Shown in pieces: positions 56,555 through 64,000 of a stretch of 64,000 nt of DNA. Each line of letters opens with the position of its first letter. The stretch's first letter is position 1. Origin of the DNA: Mugil cephalus. Lineage: Eukaryota > Chordata > Actinopteri > Mugiliformes > Mugilidae. The stretch covers positions 856,130 to 920,129 of the forward strand of contig NC_061785.1 in assembly GCF_022458985.1 (NCBI RefSeq), written 5' to 3'. The notes below the pieces were generated by a model, which was not told the DNA's origin, searched no databases, and saw nothing but the letters and a program-made list of their open reading frames with translations. Made by a program: the position numbers and the translations under genes.

Positions 56555-57535
56555 TGTGTGTAGAGTGATGTGTTCATGGTGTGTAGAGTGTTGTGTTCTT
56601 GGTGTGTAGAGTTCTTGGTGTGTAGAGTGTTGTGTTCTTGGTGTGATGTGTTCTTGGTGTGTAGAGTGTTGTGTTCTTGGTGTGTAAAGTGTTGTATTCT
56701 TGGTGTGTAGAGTGTTGTGTTCTTGGTGTGTTGTGTTCTTGGTGTGTAAAGTGTTGTATTCTTGGTGTGTTGTGTTCTTGGTGTGTAAAGTGTTGTATTT
56801 TTGGTGTGTAGAGTGTTGTGTTCTTTGTGTGTGGTGTTCTCGGTGTGTAGAGTGTGTTCTCGTTGTGTTCTTGGTGTGTAGAGTGTTGTGTTCTTGGTGT
56901 GTAGAGTGTTGTGTTCTTGGTGTGTTGTGTTCTTGGTGTGTAGAGTGTTGTGTTCTTGGTGTGTTGTGTTCTTGGTGTGTAGAGTGTTGTGTTCTTGGTG
57001 TGTTGTGTTCTTGGTGTGTAGAGTGTTGTGTTCTTGGTGTGTAGAGTGTGTTCTTGATGTGTAGAGTGTTGTGTTCTTGGTGTGTTGTGTTCTTGGTGTG
57101 TAGAGTGTTGTGTTCTCTGTGTGTTGTGTTCTTGGTGTGTAGAGTGTTGTGTTCTTGGTGTGTAGAGTGTTGTGTTCTTGGTGTGTTGTGTTCTTGGTGT
57201 GTAGAGTGTTGTGTTCTTGGTGTGTAGAGTGTGTTCTTGATGTGTAGAGTGTTGTGTTCTTGGTGTGTTGTGTTCTTGGTGTGTAGAGTGTTGTGTTCTT
57301 GATGTGTAGAGTGTTGTGTTCTTGCTGGGTGTGTTCTTGGTGTGTAGAGTTCTTGGTGTGTGGTGTTCTTGGTGTGTTGTGTTCTTGGTGTGTAGAGTGT
57401 TGTGTTCTTGGTGTGTTGTGTTCTTGGTGTGTTGTGTTCTTGGTGTGTAGAGTGTCTTCTTGGTGTGTAGAGTGTTGTGTTCTTGGTGTGTAGATTGTTG
57501 TGTTCTTGGTGTGTTGTGTTCTTGGTGTGATGTGA
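56555..57535. repeat. Large minisatellite, 'gttcttggtgtgtagagtgt'-type units
   Basis: About 980 bp of alternating 11- to 23-bp units 'tgtgttcttggtgtg' and 'tagagtgt'. Because unit lengths rarely bring stops, the minus strand stays open for 435 codons with a T-H-Q-E-H-N-T-like repeat. This is a translation artefact inside a ccser2 intron. Confidence 0.95.
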
Positions 57536-57539
57536 TGAT

Positions 57540-58770
57540 AAATACATAGAATTCCCAGTTAGAACAGAGTAAGGATCCTATAAAACCTATAAAATAATTA
57601 AAGTTACAATGTAAAATTATTTATTACCTACATGTCTATAAAATTATTTAAATTACAGTGTAACAATAAAATGATTAAATCTGACAGTTTTACATTGTTT
57701 TCTCGAGGTCATGATATATTTGAGATTTAATATTTAATTTGAGAGATTTCTGTCATACGTGAGCTTCCACGTCTACTGATGGATGCACTTAACATTAATA
57801 ATAATATAATAATAATATAATAATCATAGTAGCCTTGTGTCATAGGTCTACTGTAAGGTGAGCTGAAAACTTTCTCCTGAGAAAAGTAGATCAATAACTT
57901 GAGAAAACAGAATAAATCATTAACTCGCGATCGCGGCACAACAAAGGAAACGATATGAACTTATGACCACGTCCATAAAGATAGAAATGATTTAACAGAT
58001 CATTTACAAGGTTAAAGAGATAAATAAGATTTAAAGATGGCGTCAGAGGCTCTGATGGTTTCTGATGGTTTCTCTTCCTACTGATCTCCATGAAAACAAA
58101 ACCCTGAACCCAGAAACCGGCCTCAAGTGAAGCCAGAGCCGACGCTACTGGAATATTAAACACCTCCTTTCTTCCTCTCGTATTCAGAATTAAATGAAAA
58201 GATTTAGCCGTAAACTCTCTGATCAGATGACAACTCAACGGAGGAAACACTGTTGACTGCTGCGTGCAGCGCCTCCTGCTGGCGGGAGGACATTTACTTC
58301 AGGATCGGTAACGAGTCCTCGGCTGATTTATTCCTCCACACTCAACGATAATTATCAGCATTTCATTCGTTTCATCGATTTGATTAATTATTAATGAGGA
58401 CATTAGAGTCAGCATTAAATAACAAAATAAGCATTTAAACTTTTACCAAATGATTCTTATTAGATTTATTCAGTGTAAAAAGTTCAGATGATTTTTTAAT
58501 CATCATCAATAGTGTTGAGTGATTTAACATCTTTAGCATCTTTAACATCCTTCCTTCCTTTCCTCCCCTTTTCATTCCTTCCACACTTCCTTTGCTTCCT
58601 TCCTCCTTCCCTTATTTCCTTCCTTCATTCGTTCTTTCCTCTCTTTCTTACTTCCTCGCTTCCTTCCCTTAGTGTGTGACTAGCTCCGCCCAGCTCGGCC
58701 CCTCCCCCTGTGATAATAAACCCCACCCACCCCCAGACTGAAGACCTCCCTGTTTTAAAGTCGCTCTTCC
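57540..58770. other. ccser2 intron
   Basis: No exon seen. There is an AT-rich run at 57.79-57.83 kb and a pyrimidine-rich CTTC/CTTT tract at about 58,543-58,672. Confidence 0.5.
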
Positions 58771-58774
58771 TTAC

Positions 58775-58948
58775 GATGCTGTTGAGGTCGGAGTCGAAGC
58801 TCCCGATGTGGTGGGTGGTGTTGCCGTCTGTGTGGATGGAGGCGGTGGTGGCGGCGCCCCCCAGTGGTTCCAGACCCTCCTCGTCCCACATGTAGGTCCC
58901 CCCAGATCCACAGCTGTCGGAGGGGGACAGGTCCAGGGAGGAGCCGCC
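58775..58948 (-). CDS. ccser2: CCSER2 exon with D-L-S-P-S-D-S and W-D-E-E-G-L-E-P motifs
   Basis: A 174-nt exon after 'ctctgcag', encoding G-G-S-S-L-D-L-S-P-S-D-S, G-T-Y-M-W-D-E-E-G-L-E-P-L and G-S-F-D-S-D-L-N-S-I. The W-D-E-E-G-L-E-P core is a hallmark of CCSER2. The open frame extends further to another acceptor at 59,002, but that choice puts a stop in the frame set by the preceding exons. The acceptor at 58,949 keeps phase and matches mammalian spacing. Donor 'gtaagg'. Confidence 0.93.
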
Positions 58949-59034
58949 CTGCAGAGAGAGGTTCACCGTCCATCCGTCAGTCTGACTGTGAACCTTAAAC
59001 CCTGAAGATACCGGCACCGGTTTGTTTCTCGTAC

Positions 59035-59108
59035 CTGGTCGTGGTCGTCGGGTTGACTGGAGCGTCTCCGGTGGGACAGTCTGTTGAGGCGATGCTCTCC
59101 TCGTCCCC
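59035..59108 (-). CDS. ccser2: CCSER2 short exon, basic segment
   Basis: A 74-nt exon between 'gtccag' and 'gtacga'. In the frame fixed by its neighbours it reads …G-R-G-E-H-R-L-N-R-L-S-H-R-R-R-S-S-Q-P-D-D-H-D-Q. Two leading bases complete a Gly codon and the end is phase 0. It is less conserved than its neighbours and is supported mainly by phase and splice signals. Confidence 0.75.
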
Positions 59109-59181
59109 CTGGACACAGTCAGGACGGTTTAAAGCGGTTCACCTCGTTTCCTGATCTCAACAATAATCCAGTCTGACTCAC

Positions 59182-59361
59182 CTCCAAGCCTCACGTCGGC
59201 CCAGTCCACACCGTCGTCCAGGAAACACAGCCCGGTTTCCTTGGCAACCCCGTTCACCGTCATCTTGTCGTCGCTGTCGAACCTGGCGCAGGATTGGTCG
59301 AGGCCCGAGTCGTCTTCATCGTTTTTGGATGAGAGCAGAAGAATCCCGACGCCTCCGTTAC
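59182..59361 (-). CDS. ccser2: CCSER2 exon, acidic segment
   Basis: A 180-nt exon, acceptor 'gttgcag' and donor 'gtgagt'. It reads N-G-G-V-G-I-L-L-L-S-S-K-N-D-E-D-D-S-G-L, then R-F-D-S-D-D-K-M and D-D-G-V-D-W-A-D-V-R-L-G. The W-x-D-V/I pattern parallels the D-E-W-I-D-I-S-V part of mammalian CCSER2. In phase on both sides. Confidence 0.85.
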
Positions 59362-59444
59362 CTGCAACGAGTTCAACAGGCTTCAAACAACAGGCACCAA
59401 GCAGCTGGATTTAACTCCTCCCCCTCACCCTCAGCTCCTCCTAC

Positions 59445-60909
59445 CCAGGTTGTCGAAGTCGTCCATGTACTCCTGACTGGTGTCGTTTCTCTCCAGAGAG
59501 GAGGTGGAAGACAGGGACATGTCCTCCAGCGTCTCCCCCACGATCGACACCTCTCCCTGGGAGACAGGGAGCCCCCCCACCTCTGGAGCATCAGGAGTGA
59601 TTTCTACAGGAGGAGAGGAGGAGACGCAGTCAGAGGAGGAGGAGGAGGAGAGGGAGAGAGGATGATGAGGGGAGGATGAAGAGGGTGAGGGAGAGGAGGA
59701 GGAGGAGGAGGAGGAGGGAGAGGAGGAGGGAGAGGAGGAGGGGGGAGAGGAGGAGGAGGCCCTATCACCTCCAGAATGAATGGAGTAAGCGGATGAAAAT
59801 GAACCTGGGCTGTTTTCTGTTGACGGCGTCTCCACCAAGTTCCTCCTCCCATTCAGTCCTCCCCTCACTTCCTGGTCTGAACCTCTCTCATTGGCCGCCG
59901 ACACCCGGAGGGGGCGGGACTGCTTGATGAGTGACGGGCGTGACAGCCTGTAGCTGATGCCGCTGGGCTTGGAGGCGGAGCCGAGGCTGGGTAGGAGGGG
60001 CTTCTTTAAGGCGGATGGAGGCAGGAGGGAGGAAAAGACGCCTCCACCATTAGCTCCTCCCTCCTGTGTGTGGATGGGGCTGGATCTGGATCTGGGTGGG
60101 GCTTTGGGGGGGCGAGGGAGGGACAAGGCGGGGGTGAGGGTGGGGGAGGGCTGACGTTGGACCTGGTTGAGGCTACGCGATCGAAGCCGATCGCTCTGCG
60201 TCAGCGGGACGGACGGAGCTGAGCCCAGGTTGTCGCTGGAGAAAGAGCGACCGGCTCGGGTTTTGCTCTGTCCCGGTGAACCGGATTGAGATCCTGAACC
60301 GGAACTGGGTCTGAAGCCACGGGCAAAACTCTGAGGGCGCCTCAGAGAGCTGCCGGTCCGTGGTCCGGATCCAGGGACGGCGTTGGGGCCGGAGAGCTTC
60401 GGTCTGGACGCGGCCGCTTGGCTCGGTTTGGAGAACGGAGACAGGCTTTTAGAGACGGGAAGAGTTCTGGGGCTGGACTGAGGAGAGGAAGATGAGGAGG
60501 AGGATGATGTCACAGGCTGCTGGGGGAGGCCACGCCCCTTTCCAGGAGAGGAAGCAGTGGGTCGTTTGGTCTCGCGTGGTGACGGCCGCTGGGAGTAATA
60601 CTGATGAAAGCCACCGCCGTTCCCGACCTTTCCTCTCCTCGCCTCCTTCTCCGTTTCCCCTCCCTCCATCCTCCATTTTTGAAAAGAACCCGGGACTCTG
60701 ATGAAGCCGTTCTGTTTAGCGGCGGCGGCGGCGGAGGGCGTCGTCGCTGTCGAGGAGCCGCTGACCCCCTCTGGTCCGGGGTGATGGTAGAACCCGTTGG
60801 TGAGTCGAGTGCTGGGAAGCGTCTGAGATTTGGGTCGAGAGCCAAACTTGGGCAGCCGAGACACCATGGTGGGCATGGCGGGAGGGTTGGTGAGAGGAGG
60901 GGCTGACAT
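59445..60909 (-). CDS. ccser2: CCSER2, large first coding exon (Ser-rich N-terminus)
   Basis: This begins coiled-coil serine-rich protein 2, a family linked to microtubule bundling and plus-end (EB protein) association. The start M-S-A-P-P-L-T-N-P-P is chosen because it opens the only long frame. M-P-T-M-V-S-R-L-P-K-F-G-S-R-P-K follows at residues 12-27, matching mammalian S-K-L-P-K-Y-G; S-R-L-P is an SxLP-type EB-binding motif. The exon is long (488 codons) and Ser/Pro/Arg-rich, with S-R-S-L-N, G-I-S-Y-R-L-S-R-P-S-L-I-K-Q-S-R (parallel to Y-R-M-V-H-P-S-L-L-K-S-S-R) and a long Ser/Pro tract coded by a GAGGAG low-complexity run (about 59,635-59,760). It ends L-E-D-M-S-L-S-S-T-S-S-L-E-R-N-D, then Y-M-D-D-F-D-N-L. 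Predicted largely disordered. An upstream ATG (60,931) is out of frame. The 5' UTR exon and promoter are not visible. Confidence 0.93.
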
Positions 60910-60959
60910 CAGACCCCGCCCACTTCACCATGGAGACAACAAGAGATGAGCTAAACGGG

Positions 60960-61075
60960 AAGGAGAGAGAAAAAGACGAGGTTAATGACTCCAGACGCTC
61001 CTGCAGAGACTTGAAAAACCTGCACAGAAACTACAAAAAATACAAAAATAAACCTCAACACCTGGATGTAACTGA
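60960..61075. other. ccser2 upstream flank / 5' intron
   Basis: A 'ccgtttag' acceptor on the minus strand near 60,952 suggests that the coding exon is preceded by a noncoding exon further upstream. Confidence 0.4.
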
Positions 61076-61850
61076 GCTCATAGTCCAGAGCCTCCAGGTG
61101 GATCATTAGTTCAACAAGTTATTTATGAGCAGCTTCTCATTTCTTCACCAACCATGTGTAAAGACACATGGAGGAGATGTTAGTCTGGTGGAGAAGATGT
61201 TAGTCTGGTGGTGGAGGAGATGTTAGTCTGGTGGAGGAGTTGTTAGTCTGGTGGAGGAGGAGATGTTAGTCTGGTGGAGGAATTAGCGGGTGGGGGAGTG
61301 TTAGTCTGGTGGAGGAGTTGTTAGTCTGGTGGGGAGTGTTAGTCTGGTGGAGGAGGAATGTAGTCTGTGAGAGATGTTATCTGGTGGAGGGAGAAGATGT
61401 TAGTCTGGTGGAGGAGAGATGTTAGTCTGGTGGTGGAGGAGATGTTAGTCTGGTGGAGGAGATGTTAGTCTGGTGGAGGAGATGTTAGTCTGGTGGAGAA
61501 GGGTCTGGAAATAATCATTGGCTGCATCAAGCAGAGGAAACATCTAGAAACTACTGAAACTGGCTTAAGACCTTTATTCCAGACTGGAAGGACAGTGGAG
61601 AACCATGGTTCTACCAGGAAGAAATAAATCCTGATTGATGGAGAAACGTTTGGAAGAAAAGCAGCAGTAGAACTCAGGGCTGTGTTTAATAGTGGAAGGA
61701 AGAGCTTTTCACACCATGGACAATGTGAAGGGAACTCAAGGGACTGAACAGAAAACCACTGATCAGGGAGGACAACCGGGAAAAAAAGGCTCCAATCTGA
61801 TAGAGAGCAGCACAAAGACTCTGGAGACATGGGGGGAGGTGTGAAAGAGT
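61075..61850. mobile_element. Tc1-derived repeat with internal minisatellite, copy 2
   Basis: It has the same left part ('gatcattagttcaacaagtt'), the same 'gatgttagtctggtggagga' array (61,165-61,500, longer and noisier) and the same Tc1-like right part ('attggctgcatcaagcagag') as at 14.3 kb. Here the transposase-derived DNA continues further ('gaaacgtttggaagaaaagc', 'gtagaactcagggctgtgtt', 'aaaccactgatcagggagga') to about 61,840, with multiple stops. Confidence 0.85.
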
Positions 61851-64000
61851 GACACAGTAGAAGCTTCTTATTGAACCAGTAACACAGAGAATGATGCTAG
61901 AGTCAAAGCTGAAAGAGCTCCGACCAGATGTTAGTGTGCCACGTTCTTTTGGCCCGGTAGCGTATAATCACCGTCCTGAGGGAGGGTAAAACTCCTGAGA
62001 GCTGGTGATTAACAGCTGAAAACATGTAGCATCTGGTCTGATCTGCAGCTTCAGCGCCGCAGGCTCAGCTCAACGTTTAGAGGCGCCACGCCCACAACTA
62101 CAACAATCAGCTGTCCCTGAACTCATCACATAATTATGACTGCTCCCAGGAACATGAGCGAATAAAAACCACAACAGAACCAAGTCTGAACAGGTTTTAA
62201 ATCTCAAAGTGTCACCAGAAAAAAATAAAACCATAAAAGACTGAACCCACAACTTAATAAAAACACGAAAGCATAAAACCAGGTCTGGTTCTGTTCTGGA
62301 CTGTGACACGATAGAATCCGATAAAATATTAAACTGGTGCAATGAACATGTGTCAACTAGCAGCTGTTATCATAGAAAGAAAACTAGCTTAAAGGCACGT
62401 AGCTTAGCAGTCTGGGCTCTAGAGTCCAGGTGTGACCCCCCCCCCCCCCGTTGCCCTGCAGTCTCACCACATGGTGCTGAAGCAGACAGATGAAAAGAGC
62501 AAGTCTTTTGTCCGCCCAAGGCCACCGTACCCTCAGTCAAGGCTGAGCATCACAAGCTCCTCTGGATTCAAACAGCTGATGATGAAGACGTGTGATAGAT
62601 GAGGAACTTGTGATTTCAGTGTGAGAGAAACAGAACAAGTTTATTTTTATAAGATCATCTGGTGGCCTGCAGGGCGCAGAGGTTACGTGACGCCTCGAAG
62701 AAGAGATGAGAGAAAGATGCTGAGTCACCGTCACAAGGAAAAAATGTCTTGCAAAACCTATGATCCTGACATATCTGAGGAGGAAGGAAGGAAGGAAGGA
62801 AGGAAGGAAGGAAGGAAATCTCTTGCATAACCGAGTAAATCAGAATCTAATTAGTTCAGACATCTTTCTCTCTATCTCTCTATCTATCTGTCTATCTTCA
62901 TGTGTGATGATGTGAACACATCACTGCTGGGGTCAAAGTGTGGACGTGATCCGGTTTCGTGCTGAGGTCATAGGTGGCTGTAGACCATAGAACATCACGT
63001 CCAGTAAAATCTGCTGCGATGAGTCAGCTGACTTCCAGCCTCTGGCTCTGAGCCACCGAGTCCATTTGAATTAATGAATGATCAGCGGCTCAAGTCAAAC
63101 GACTGTTTAATGGAAACTCTTCAATCAGAACAACACAGAGAAAACAACAGCTGAGTCCTACGTTCACTGTCCTCAACGCACAACATGGAGATTAATCCGC
63201 CACTGAAAGTAGTCCTCATTATTCATCTCAGATTAGCTGGAGCCACATATTCACCATGAGTCCGTCCTCCCTCTTATGTTCTCATTCAACTCTTCAGACT
63301 TTCATTCAAACATGAACCGTCATAGAAACCCTGTTTGTCTGCAGCCAACAGCTTTTATTTTCACATTCTACACATATTTCCTTTAATAGTTGATTAAAAC
63401 CTGTTTGTTTAATAATAACATTGAACAGTTTCTATTATTAGTCCACGAAAATGTTCCAAAACCAACCAACACATTTTGAGTTTGATATAATTTATTTGCC
63501 TTGGCAGCAGGATGACATCATACTAAACTCACTAAAGTTAGCATAACAGCATGTTAGCATTAGCATCCCCTAGCAGCAGGTAGAGTCTTGTAGCTTTAAC
63601 AGTTTAGCATCGTAGCTCAATAGGTCAGATTAAAAATAATAACAGGGATTTTTCAAAATAAACCTTTAGTCTTTAAGACATTTAGATTTTTAAACATTTC
63701 GACCTTTAAAGGTCTAAGAGTCTAGACTTTAAAGCTTTTAGACTTTTAGACCTTTAGACGTGTATGACGAGTATTCTGGGGAATATTCTGAACAGTTTTC
63801 CTCATTGTGTTGAACTGATGCTATAATAATAACAACACACATTTACATAAAGCAGCATCTATGAAAACCAACATGTTGGTGAAAGATTTACAAACTAAGA
63901 CAGGATGTTTTTAAAAAAACAGTGCGATTAATTTGCAATTATTGGAATAAATTTCATTCACTAATAAACAAATGGATTCAGTGTAAAATGTGGTTTGGAC
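61850..64000. other. Noncoding with simple repeats
   Basis: A C-run lies near 62,436-62,449, (GGAA)n at 62,784-62,817 and TCTA/TCTG repeats at about 62,865-62,897. 63.66-63.76 kb is a patch of short 'cttttagac'-like repeats. No gene seen. Confidence 0.5.
62784..62817. repeat. (GGAA)n microsatellite
   Basis: About eight tandem units of GGAA. Confidence 0.95.

Noticed and set aside
56240..57547. 435-codon minus-strand open frame
   Set aside because: It is the translation of a minisatellite; the repeat period, not selection, keeps it open.
58625..59116. 163-codon frame joining two ccser2 exons through an intron
   Set aside because: It uses the wrong frame for the 74-nt exon; the splice-based model restores phase and the family motif order.
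60716..60931. Upstream ATG frame before the ccser2 start
   Set aside because: Out of frame with the long coding exon and lacking family features; at most a short upstream frame.
1..64000. A novel multi-gene defence or mobile system
   Set aside because: Apart from one NLR gene and ccser2 I find only decayed mobile elements and noncoding DNA; nothing supports a new system.

Overview
The window is vertebrate nuclear DNA and looks like a teleost fish: AT-rich, intron-rich, crowded with fish-type repeats (Tc1-like relics, MITEs, minisatellites, microsatellites), and carrying a fish-specific NLR gene (FISNA-NACHT-LRR-B30.2). I see no bacterial-type operon, CRISPR array, phage or multi-gene system. 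The strongest content is two minus-strand genes plus a serious assembly problem.

Region 1 (about 4.3-13.0 kb, minus strand): one NLRC3-like gene whose ten coding exons join in phase from 10.48 kb down to 4.68 kb. Three copies of a short exon carrying a V-S-M-K-S-D-type motif (or a variant) come first, then two small N-terminal exons, a 1.8 kb FISNA-NACHT exon, two 174-nt LRR exons, a 47-nt linker exon and a terminal PRY-SPRY (B30.2) exon. The NACHT exon carries an extra A in the Walker A codons (a frameshift) and a compensated -1/+1 indel pair over the Walker B hydrophobic strand. It is therefore either a pseudogene or carries homopolymer sequencing errors. A perfect-TIR MITE, a reverse-transcriptase relic and a Tc1 transposase relic lie within or beside it.

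Region 2 (13-30 kb): no convincing gene. It holds Tc1 remnants, minisatellites, an inverted-repeat minisatellite at 24.5-24.9 kb, a tRNA-Leu-like relic with no anticodon arm, and a few blocks that could be conserved noncoding DNA.

Region 3 (30-61 kb, minus strand): ccser2 (coiled-coil serine-rich protein 2, FAM190B/Gcap14 family). Exons at 60.9-58.8 kb, 54.9 kb, 40.1-38.5 kb and 32.9 kb are recognisable and, except where noted, in phase. In the middle, 30,094-40,123 (copy A) is followed by exactly 500 N and then by the same sequence again from 40,624 (copy B). Copy B is clean to about 45.4 kb, then decays with single-base indels. A third, very poor partial copy (C) occupies about 49.0-52.2 kb. 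Parts of B and C are base-by-base mosaics of two templates about 3 kb apart, which is the mark of a failed long-read consensus rather than biology. Duplicated ccser2 exons there should not be read as extra gene copies until this is resolved.

Region 4 (61-64 kb): a second Tc1-derived repeat with the same internal minisatellite as the one at 14.3 kb, then noncoding sequence with simple repeats.
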